Shown here piece after piece: positions 8,232-15,517 of a DNA stretch of 64,000 bases. Made by a program: the position numbers and the translations under genes. The stretch comes from JBDIAG01 sp047974565 (GTDB lineage Bacteria > Actinomycetota > Actinomycetes > Actinomycetales > CAWJMD01). Positions within the stretch are counted from its first letter, which is position 1. Every line of letters begins with the position of its first letter. The stretch is taken from positions 62,001 to 126,000 of the forward strand of contig JBKECN010000011.1 in NCBI GenBank assembly GCA_047974565.1. Reading direction: 5' to 3'. Below the pieces are notes generated by a model. It was given only the letters and a program-made list of their open reading frames with translations. It ran no database searches and had not been told where the DNA came from.

Positions 8232-8315
8232 TGCGCGAGGGGGGAGTTGAACCCCCACGCCCTTTCGGGCACACGGACCTGAACCGTGCGCGTCTGCCTA
8301 TTCCGCCACTCGCGC
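8232..8315 (-). tRNA. tRNA-Leu (anticodon CAG)
   Basis: 84 nt on the minus strand. The acceptor stem pairs GCGCGAG with CTCGCGC, with discriminator A at 8232. The anticodon stem CACGG/CCGTG carries the loop TTCAGGT, so the anticodon is CAG. A long variable arm (TGCCCGAAAGGGCG) and a T-arm with GGTTCAACTCC make it a class II leucine tRNA. CCA is not encoded. The 3' end faces the integrase remnant, so it is the likely attachment site of the element whose edge is seen at 1-8.2 kb. Confidence 0.93.
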
Positions 8316-8475
8316 GCGCCACGCAAGACTACCAGCCTGCCGGACTGCCCACGAACGCATATCCGGCCAGCGCCACCGGCTGCGCGGTCACCCACCTGGC
8401 AGCGAGCCACATCCCACCCGGCAGCCCCCGAGAGCACCATGGGCGGGCCTACCCGGCCGGCTCAACGGGGCCGCC

Positions 8476-9846
8476 TCAGGCGGTGAAGTGCACCCCGGTG
8501 AACCGCGAGCGCCAGTCCCGCACGTCGGCGGCGACGGCTGCTGCCGCTGCGTCGTCGGTGGCAGCCAGGCCCCGGACGATGAGGTCGGCGAGCTCGGGCA
8601 TGTCGTGTGAGGTCATCCCCCGCCGGCACAGCTCCGGGGTGCCGATCCGCAGGCCGTTCATGTCGCCCTCGATGGCGTCGATCGGCAGACCGATGCCGCA
8701 GGCGAGCAGGTTCGCCCGGCGCAGGCGCTTGGCCGCCGCCTGGCCACCACCCCACGGGTGCGCGGCCAGCGCGAACTGGTGGGAGGTGGTGAAGCCCTCG
8801 GTGGTCCCGAAGACCGGCACCCCGCGAGCGTCCAGTTCCTGGGCCAGGCGCGCGGCGGTGACCACCATCTCGGCGGCATAGGCGGCGCCGGCCACCTGCC
8901 AGTCGATCATCGTCATCGCCAGGGCGGCCGACTTGGCCGCGTCGAAGTTGGCCGTCAGGCCGGGGAAGGCGATCGACTCCAGCCGTTGGGCCAGGTCGGC
9001 CTCGTTGGTGAGGATCACCCCACCGGCTGGTCCGCCCAGCGACTTGTAGGTGGAGAAGGTCATCAGGTGGGCGCCCTCGGCGAGCGGCTGCTGCCACGCC
9101 CGTCCGGCGATCAGACCACACAGGTGTGCGGCGTCGAAGAGCACCAGCGCGCCCACCTCGTCGGCGATCTCGCGGATCGTCGAGACCGGGTGGCGGGTGA
9201 GGTTGAGACTGGACCCGATGGTGATCAGCCGGGGACGCACCTCGTGGGCCAGGGTGCGCAACGCGTCCACGTCGACGGTGTACCGGGCCGCGTCGACGGG
9301 CGCTTCCACCGTCTGGAGCCGGTACATACCGGCCGATCCGCCGAGGTGGTGGGTGACGTGACCACCGATGCTCGCCGGTGGGGCGATGATCCGATCGCCC
9401 GGCTCACAGGTGGCCAGGAAGGCGTACAGGTTGCCGATGGCACCCGAGGGCACCCGGATCTCGGCGTAGCCGGCACCGAAGACCTCAGCGGTCAGCTCAG
9501 CGCCGATCACCTCGATCTGCTCGATCGCCTCCAGGCCCATCTCGTACTTGTCGCCCGGGTATCCCAGTGAGGGACGCGATCCGATGCCGGAGGCAAGCAG
9601 GGCCTCCGCCCGTGGATTCATCACGTTGGTGGCGGGGTTGAGGTTCACGCATTCCTCGTCGTGGATGCGGCGGTTCTGCCGCGCGAGGTCTTCGATCGCG
9701 GCCTGCTGGTCGGCCGGCTGGCGGGCGGCTGCCGCTTCAGCGACCGCGTCCACCCGGCGGGTTACCGCCTCGGGGAGCCAGGCCCGGGGGGCCAGAGCCG
9801 GCTCGTGAGCTGCGGCGATCTGCGTCGACCCGGCGGAGTGCGTCAT
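8476..9846 (-). CDS. Serine hydroxymethyltransferase-like PLP enzyme
   Basis: 456 aa from ATG 9846 (seven bases after GGAGG; ATG 9852 is too close). It has the fold-type I PLP pattern of the SHMT family: SLGYPGDKYEMG (about 93-104), RVPSGAIGNL, LVLFDAAHL with the cofactor Asp238, and FSTYKSLGGPAGGV with the Schiff-base Lys268. GlyA normally reads TTTHKTLRGPRGG here, so STYKSLGGPAGG marks a divergent SHMT-like group rather than the housekeeping enzyme. It probably performs an aldol or transaldimination reaction on a beta-hydroxy amino acid. It is divergent from a PucR regulator. Confidence 0.8.
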   Translation of the reverse strand: MTHSAGSTQIAAAHEPALAPRAWLPEAVTRRVDAVAEAAAARQPADQQAAIEDLARQNRRIHDEECVNLNPATNVMNPRAEALLASGIGSRPSLGYPGDKYEMGLEAIEQIEVIGAELTAEVFGAGYAEIRVPSGAIGNLYAFLATCEPGDRIIAPPASIGGHVTHHLGGSAGMYRLQTVEAPVDAARYTVDVDALRTLAHEVRPRLITIGSSLNLTRHPVSTIREIADEVGALVLFDAAHLCGLIAGRAWQQPLAEGAHLMTFSTYKSLGGPAGGVILTNEADLAQRLESIAFPGLTANFDAAKSAALAMTMIDWQVAGAAYAAEMVVTAARLAQELDARGVPVFGTTEGFTTSHQFALAAHPWGGGQAAAKRLRRANLLACGIGLPIDAIEGDMNGLRIGTPELCRRGMTSHDMPELADLIVRGLAATDDAAAAAVAADVRDWRSRFTGVHFTA

Positions 9847-9861
9847 CGTCATGCCTCCACG

Positions 9862-9924
9862 GTAGAAAGGGCGCCCCCACCCGCACACCCGACATCCGTG
9901 GGAACCGGCCCGTACCCTTTCTAC
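9862..9924. promoter_or_regulatory. Inverted repeat in the SHMT/PucR divergent promoter
   Basis: GTAGAAAGGG at 9862-9871 and its exact complement CCCTTTCTAC at 9915-9924 are 43 bp apart, about four helical turns centre to centre. A second small repeat, CTACA-GG-TGTAG, overlaps at 9921-9932. Two distant half-sites between divergent genes suggest binding and looping by the adjacent PucR-type activator. This is inferred from position and symmetry. Confidence 0.5.
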
Positions 9925-9953
9925 AGGTGTAGGAATCCGGCGGGAGGCCAGGG

Positions 9954-11159
9954 ATGAATCGGGTGCAGGAGGTGCTCGACTCGCTCGCCGGCCGGCTGGG
10001 ACGCAGCCTCACCATCGACTCCCCCGACGGCTCGGTGCTCGCCTACAGCCGGGCCGAGACCGCCGACCCGGCCAGGGTCGCGGCGATCCTGCAGCGCGAG
10101 TCGTCCGGGCCGGTGCACGACTGGGAGGAGCGCCATCGCCCGTCGGACCCGACGGCGGTGTTCACCATCCCGGCCAATCCCGACCTCGGCATGAGCGCGC
10201 GCCTGGCGGTGCCGCTGGTGAGTCGCGCGCAGGTGCGGGGACGGCTCCTGGTGCTCGGGGAGGCGCTCACCGACGCCGACCTCTCGCATCTCCTCGAACG
10301 TGCGGGGCAGTTGGCACGCTTGCTGGACGACGTCCGCTACGACGGCGCTCGACCCCAGGACCGGTCCGGGAGCGCGCTACGTGACCTGCTCGCGGCCGGC
10401 CCGGGGTCAGGCGGCGAGCAGCAAACCCGTTCCGCCGTGGCCGAACTGGCGTCGTTGCTTCCTGTTCCGGTGACACCGCCGCAGACCCCGCGGGTGGTGG
10501 CGATCGCGTTGGTCGATCCGCGACGACGATTTGACGAGCCCGACGCCGTCCGGGCCGCCCTGATCGACTGGCGCCAGCACGAATCCACTGCCATCGGATC
10601 GGTCCTGACGCCGCAGTTCGCCGTTGCCGTCCGTCAGGCCACCGGGGTGAGGACCTCGGCGGGATCCGACCCGGTACCCCTGCAGCAATTCAGCCGCCAC
10701 ACCTCGCGCGTCGCCGCAGCCGCCGTCACCGGGCTGTGCGGCCCAGTGGACCTGACCGACCTGGCCGCAGCCCCGTGGCGGGCGGTGACGGCGGCCGAAC
10801 TGGGCCTACTGGACCCGGCCCTGCCCAGACCCACTCGATGGGAACGGCTCGGCGTCTACCGGCACCTGGTGAGCCGACCCGTGCCTGAGACGACGACCGG
10901 ACCTGACCCTCTGGCAGGCCTGGACGCCCACCCACTCCTGCTGGAGACCCTCGAGCGCTACCTCGACACCGGCGGCAACGCCAGTGCCACCGCGGCCGTA
11001 CTGACCCTGCATCGGACGAGCCTGTACTACCGCCTCGACCGGATCAGCGAGCTCTTGGAGGTGAACGTCGGGGATGGACTGACCCGCCTGGAACTTCACC
11101 TGGCTCTGAAGCAACGCCGCTGCTCGCGTCGCGAGTTGCTGTCTCCTGGACCGTTATAG
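9954..11159 (+). CDS. PucR family transcriptional regulator
   Basis: 401 aa, ATG at 9954 after GGGAGGCCAGGG. The N-terminal 120 residues look like a small sensory fold (SLTIDSPDGSVLAYSRAET). The last 60 residues contain the PucR C-terminal HTH: LLETLERYLDTGGNASATA, LHRTSLYYRLDRISELL and LHLALKQRR. PucR proteins activate purine and amino-acid or related catabolic genes in response to a substrate. It is divergent from the SHMT-like gene and probably controls it. The inducer is unknown. Confidence 0.87.
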   Translation: MNRVQEVLDSLAGRLGRSLTIDSPDGSVLAYSRAETADPARVAAILQRESSGPVHDWEERHRPSDPTAVFTIPANPDLGMSARLAVPLVSRAQVRGRLLVLGEALTDADLSHLLERAGQLARLLDDVRYDGARPQDRSGSALRDLLAAGPGSGGEQQTRSAVAELASLLPVPVTPPQTPRVVAIALVDPRRRFDEPDAVRAALIDWRQHESTAIGSVLTPQFAVAVRQATGVRTSAGSDPVPLQQFSRHTSRVAAAAVTGLCGPVDLTDLAAAPWRAVTAAELGLLDPALPRPTRWERLGVYRHLVSRPVPETTTGPDPLAGLDAHPLLLETLERYLDTGGNASATAAVLTLHRTSLYYRLDRISELLEVNVGDGLTRLELHLALKQRRCSRRELLSPGPL

Positions 11160-11407
11160 CGCGCGTGCCGCCGGGTCGCCCCGAGGTCGACGGCCACCGC
11201 ATACACCATCCAGCCGAGGCAGCGTGACTCCGTTCCGCAGATCAGAACGGTCATATCCGTTGCAGCACAATAGTTTCCAGGAAGCCAGGACTGGATGCGC
11301 GGCGGAGGCGGGAAAGTTGCCACTGGGAGGGAAACCGAGCTCGTCGGCTCCCAGGCATCTCTACGCTCTGCGTCGCGGGCAACGACGCCCGCGGATGGAG
11401 GACCACC

Positions 11408-12601
11408 ATGTGTGACATCGTGTCAAAGGCTCTGGCGACGGGAGTGAGCCGACGGGCTGCACTCGGCGCCCTGATGGCAGGAACGGTTGCCGCCGGCACC
11501 GCTGCGCCGGCTGCGGCTTCGCAGGGATCGCGACCTTCGGGTCGAGACTCCCGCAGCCGCAGTCAGCTCATCCTGCTGGGCACCTCGGGCGGACCGCCCA
11601 TGTGGCCGGGCAGCGACCGGCACGGCATCGCGTCCGCGGTCCTGGTGGGCGACCGGTACTACATCGTCGACGCCGGCGCGGGAGTGATGCGCCAGGCTCG
11701 CGACGCCAAGCTCGGCAACTGGGAAGCCGATCTTGACGGTCCGCTGGACGCGCTGCGCGGCATCTTCCTCACCCACCTGCACTCCGACCACGTCGTCGAC
11801 CTGAACAACCTGCTCACCGAGGGTCTGTACAACGGTCTGCAGTGGGTGGAAGACAAGATCACCATCTGGGGCCCGGGCAACCGGGGAGCCATCCCGCCAC
11901 TGTTCGGCGCGCCGCCTGCGCCGCCCGTGGTGGTGCCGAGCAACCCCACTCCCGGCACCCGGGAGATGGTCGACCTGCTCGTGCAGACCTTCGCCACCGA
12001 CTTCAACGACCGCGCCTTCGACAACCGCAAGCCGGTTCCGGACCAGCTGTTCGTGGGGGCCGACGTGCCCATCCCAGCGCAGTACCTGGCCGACCCCAAC
12101 GGCAACCCCCACCCGCGGATGTCGCCGATCACCTTCTTCGAGGACGACCGGGTCAAGGTGTCGGCGACGCTGGTCCAGCACGCCCCGGTCTTCCCCGCAC
12201 TCGGCTTCCGGTTCGACACCGAGGACGGGTCCGTCGTGTTCTCCGGCGACACCGGCCCGAGCGAGAACCTCATCGAACTCGCCTCCGGGGCAGACATTCT
12301 CGTCCATGAGGTGATCGACCCGCTCTGGGTGGAGCAGCTGCTGCCCTCGCCCCGCAACGATGCTCAGGAGGGCCTGTACCAGCACCTGTTGCAGGCCCAC
12401 ACGACGATCGAGCAGGTGGGTCCGGTGGCGGAGCAGGCGGGGGTATCCACCCTGGTCCTGTCGCACCTGGTGCCCGGCAACTGGCCCGAGCGTCGCTGGT
12501 ACAAGGCCCAGAAGGGCTTCTCCGGACGGCTCATCGTCGGTCGGGACCTCGACCGGATCGGGATCGGCACCAGGGGACGCCACGGTCGGTCGGGTGACTG
12601 A
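11408..12601 (+). CDS. Tat-exported metallo-beta-lactamase-fold hydrolase, copy 1
   Basis: 397 aa; ATG 11408 follows GGAGG by six bases. The N-terminus has a twin-arginine signal (GVSRRAALGAL, residues 12-22, then an Ala-rich core). The mature part has the MBL zinc motif HLHSDHVVD (123-131), a VFSGDTGPSENL strand, ADILVHEV and a final LVLSHLVPG histidine. This is the arylsulfatase/tRNase Z-like subgroup, likely hydrolysing an ester, lactone or sulfate outside the membrane. A second copy lies inverted at 49193-50383 with an almost identical central third. It converges on the BVMO-esterase gene. Confidence 0.85.
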   Translation: MCDIVSKALATGVSRRAALGALMAGTVAAGTAAPAAASQGSRPSGRDSRSRSQLILLGTSGGPPMWPGSDRHGIASAVLVGDRYYIVDAGAGVMRQARDAKLGNWEADLDGPLDALRGIFLTHLHSDHVVDLNNLLTEGLYNGLQWVEDKITIWGPGNRGAIPPLFGAPPAPPVVVPSNPTPGTREMVDLLVQTFATDFNDRAFDNRKPVPDQLFVGADVPIPAQYLADPNGNPHPRMSPITFFEDDRVKVSATLVQHAPVFPALGFRFDTEDGSVVFSGDTGPSENLIELASGADILVHEVIDPLWVEQLLPSPRNDAQEGLYQHLLQAHTTIEQVGPVAEQAGVSTLVLSHLVPGNWPERRWYKAQKGFSGRLIVGRDLDRIGIGTRGRHGRSGD

Positions 12602-12653
12602 CGCCCAGCAACTCCTGGGGGTGCCGACGGCGCCGGTGCCCTGATCCGAGATC

Positions 12654-12689
12654 GGCCTGGCAAGGTCGGCGCGATGACCTTGCCAGGCC
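12654..12689. terminator. Hairpin between convergent genes
   Basis: GGCCTGGCAAGGTC and GACCTTGCCAGGCC form a perfect 14-bp stem with an 8-nt loop, 52 bp after the MBL stop. There is no clear T tract on either strand. Its position between convergent genes fits a bidirectional terminator or RNA stabiliser. Confidence 0.6.
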
Positions 12690-12744
12690 GGGATCGGTGC
12701 CCGCTTCATCCCACATCGCGGCCCCGCGGCCCCGCGGTCCCTGG

Positions 12745-12784
12745 GGTCTGCCAAAGTCGTCGCATATGACGACTTCGGCATGCC
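12745..12784 (+). repeat. 40-bp palindromic intergenic repeat, copy 1
   Basis: GGTCTGCC, AAAGTCGTC, a short loop, GACGACTT and then CGGCATGCC. The inner AAGTCGTC/GACGACTT arms are perfect complements around a 6-nt centre. Three further copies lie at 18044, 25408 and 47600, all between genes. See the findings. Confidence 0.8.
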
Positions 12785-12872
12785 GTAGGTCGATGCGTCG
12801 GGGCGGTCAGTGGGCCCGGCGCCCTGATCCGACATTCGGTTGGGGCATGCCCTTGGACCCAGCAAAGGGCCG

Positions 12873-15446
12873 TCACACCGACTGCAGTGCCTGCACCCGC
12901 GTCCGGACGAACTCAGCCACCGCCTCCCGTTGAGCTGCCGCCCGGGGCACCGCCAGCGACATCCAGAAGACACCGTGCGCGAGGCCGGGGAAGTGTCGAC
13001 TCACGGCATCGACGCCGGAAGTGCGCATCCTCACCGCGAGGTCTTCGGCCTCGTCCCGCAGCGGGTCGCACTCGTTGGTGATGATCAGCGTCGGCGGCAG
13101 GCCGGCCAGGGACGCCAGGTCGAGCGACACCCGGGGGTCGGTCCGGTCGTCCACGCGGGGCAGATAGGTGCTGGCGAACCACTCCAGGTCGTCGCCCTCG
13201 ATGACGTACCCGGCGTCGAACTCCCGCCGGGACGCGGTCTCAGTCGCGTTCACGCTCAACCACGGGTAGATCAGCACCAGGCCGGACAGCCTCAGGCCGC
13301 TGCCGATGGCAGCCACAGCGGCAGAGCTGGCGAGCATACCCCCGGCCGAATCTCCCGCCAGGACGATCTGCTGCGGATCACCACCGTGGTCCTCGACGTG
13401 GTCGGCGACCCAGGCGAGCGCAGCCTCGATGTCGTCGTGCGCGGCCGGGAAGACGTGCTCGGGAGCACGACGATAGGTCGGGGTGACCACGAGGCATCCG
13501 GTCCGTGCGGCCAGGTCGGCGGCCGGCTCGGCCACCACGTCGAGACCGCCGGCGACAAACCCTCCTCCGTGCACGTAGATCAGCATCGGCAACGCGCCCT
13601 CGGCATCGGGCCGGTAGATTCTCAGAACCTGCTGCGGACCGTCCCCGTACGCGTCTTCGGTCACCGTAACCCCTTCGGGCGTAGGCGATTGCATGGCGGT
13701 GAAGCCGTCGACGGCTGCCCTGGCGCCCTCGACGCCAGCGTCCCTGAACCCTGCGAAGCCCTGCTTGCGCAGCGCCTCGACGAGGAACATCAGGGAGGGA
13801 TCGAGCGCTGGCGAGGACGAGGACTCCGCCAGTTCCGCCGTGGTCTGGGCGAAGACGAAGCCGCGGTAATCGTTGCGCTGCACGTTGTCACAGATCGCCC
13901 GGTAGCGCGGGGCGCCGCCGAGGTACACCAGCACCCGGCGTGGCTTGCCGGGGATGTTCGCGCCCATGTACCAGGTGGTGGCCGCCTCCGGCAGCAACGT
14001 CATCTCGGCGAGGGCGTTGGTCTCGCACACCCACTGGTCCTGGGCCTGCTCAGTGGCCTCGACGACCCGGTGGCCCTTGCCGGCCATGTATGACAGTAGG
14101 TCGCCGATCAGGTCCACGTGGTCCTCGATCGCCAGCGGCATGTTGTACAGCACCGAGGGTGACTGGGGCCCGGTGATGATGAACAGGTTGGGGAAGCCGG
14201 CCACGGTCAAGCCCAGGTAGGTCTGCGGGCCCTGCGCCCACGCGTCGGTGAGTGCGAGCCCACCCCGGCCGGTGACGTTCATCGCCAGCAGGGGCCCGGT
14301 ACACGCGTCGAAACCTGTTGCAAGGACGAGCACGTCGAACTCGTGATGGGTGCCGTCGGCGAGCCGGACACCGGTGCGGGTCACCTCTGCGATCGGGTTG
14401 GTCTTGACATCGACGAGGGTGGTGGTGGGCCGGTTGTAGGCCTCGTAGTAGTCGGTCTCCAGGGGTGGTCGCTTGGTCCCGTACGGGTAGTCCGTGGGGC
14501 ACAGCAGTTCAGCCGTAGCGGGGTCGTCGACCCGCTGACGAATCTTGTCCCGGATGAAGTCGGCGGCGGTGTCGTTGGCTGTCTTGTTCAACAGCACGTC
14601 TGCGAAGCTGTCGATGAATAGACGGAAACCCCCACGGTCCCAACGGTCTTGGTACACCGAGGCACGCTCTTCGGCCGATACCGTCAGCGCCGAAGGTTGC
14701 ACGTCGCGGTAGGGCACGCCCAGGAAGTGGTTGCGTGAGGCCTCCCGCAGATCGCGGTAGCGGGCTTTGTCTTCCGCCTCGGCTCGGGGATCGCTCGGGC
14801 AGTTGCCGATCGGGGTGGCGTAGTTTGGGGTGCGCTGGAAGACAGTCAGCTGGGAGGCGCACTTGCTGATCTCGCTGATCGCCTGGATGCCGGAGGAGCC
14901 GACGCCGATGAGGCCCACCCGTCGACCGGTCAGATCGTGGTCCTCGGTCCAGTTGCCGGTGAGCAACACCTGCCCGGTGAAGTTCTCCACGCCGGGGAAG
15001 TCCGGCTTTTTGGGGACCGACAGGGTCCCCGCGCCAGAGACGAAGAACTGGGCCGTGTGACGCTCGCCCCGGTCGGTGAGGACGATCCAGTGGTCGGCCT
15101 GGTCATCCCAGGTGACCTCGACGACCCGGGTGCCGAACTGGACGCTGCGCCGGATGTCGTACCGGTCTGCGCAGTGGTTGAGGTAGGCGAGGATCTCGGG
15201 TTGGGCGGCGAACTTCTCCGTCCAGTGCCACTCTTGCTCCAGGTCCGGGTCGAAAGAGTAGGAGTAGTGCACGCTTTCGATGTCGACCCGGGCGCCCGGA
15301 TACCTGTTCCAGTACCAGGTTCCGCCGACATCATCGGCAGCGTCGAAGGCTTGCACGCTCATTCCCAACCGGTCTCGATAGCTGTGGATGGCGTAGATAC
15401 CGGCGAAGCCCGCTCCGATGACGATGACGTCGTGATGGTTGTCCAT
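12873..15446 (-). CDS. Baeyer-Villiger-type FAD monooxygenase fused to an alpha/beta-hydrolase esterase
   Basis: 857 aa from ATG 15446. Residues 1-540 form a class B flavoprotein monooxygenase: FAD motif GAGFAGIYA (11-19), GGTWYWNRYPGAR (41-53), NADPH motif GVGSSGIQA (181-189) and LVLATGFDACTG. The BVMO fingerprint FxGxxxHxxxWP is present only as FTGQVLLTGNWT (156-167), with Leu for His. Residues 615-857 are a complete hormone-sensitive-lipase-type esterase: HGGG (626-629), GDSAGG (nucleophile Ser700), Asp794 and His824. One chain could therefore turn a ketone into an ester and cleave it. It converges on the MBL gene, and a LuxR-type regulator lies upstream. Confidence 0.88.
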   Translation of the reverse strand: MDNHHDVIVIGAGFAGIYAIHSYRDRLGMSVQAFDAADDVGGTWYWNRYPGARVDIESVHYSYSFDPDLEQEWHWTEKFAAQPEILAYLNHCADRYDIRRSVQFGTRVVEVTWDDQADHWIVLTDRGERHTAQFFVSGAGTLSVPKKPDFPGVENFTGQVLLTGNWTEDHDLTGRRVGLIGVGSSGIQAISEISKCASQLTVFQRTPNYATPIGNCPSDPRAEAEDKARYRDLREASRNHFLGVPYRDVQPSALTVSAEERASVYQDRWDRGGFRLFIDSFADVLLNKTANDTAADFIRDKIRQRVDDPATAELLCPTDYPYGTKRPPLETDYYEAYNRPTTTLVDVKTNPIAEVTRTGVRLADGTHHEFDVLVLATGFDACTGPLLAMNVTGRGGLALTDAWAQGPQTYLGLTVAGFPNLFIITGPQSPSVLYNMPLAIEDHVDLIGDLLSYMAGKGHRVVEATEQAQDQWVCETNALAEMTLLPEAATTWYMGANIPGKPRRVLVYLGGAPRYRAICDNVQRNDYRGFVFAQTTAELAESSSSPALDPSLMFLVEALRKQGFAGFRDAGVEGARAAVDGFTAMQSPTPEGVTVTEDAYGDGPQQVLRIYRPDAEGALPMLIYVHGGGFVAGGLDVVAEPAADLAARTGCLVVTPTYRRAPEHVFPAAHDDIEAALAWVADHVEDHGGDPQQIVLAGDSAGGMLASSAAVAAIGSGLRLSGLVLIYPWLSVNATETASRREFDAGYVIEGDDLEWFASTYLPRVDDRTDPRVSLDLASLAGLPPTLIITNECDPLRDEAEDLAVRMRTSGVDAVSRHFPGLAHGVFWMSLAVPRAAAQREAVAEFVRTRVQALQSV

Positions 15447-15517
15447 GGTGCGCTCCTGAGGTCGACGGTGACATCGACCACGGTGCTGTGCGGGGGCCGG
15501 TCGGCACACCCGTAGAA

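Noticed and set aside
11423..12973. 516-codon minus-strand open frame opposite the MBL gene
   Set aside because: The plus-strand gene has a Tat signal and zinc motif. The antisense frame is open only because of GC-rich codons, and its Val/Gly/His-rich protein has no motif.
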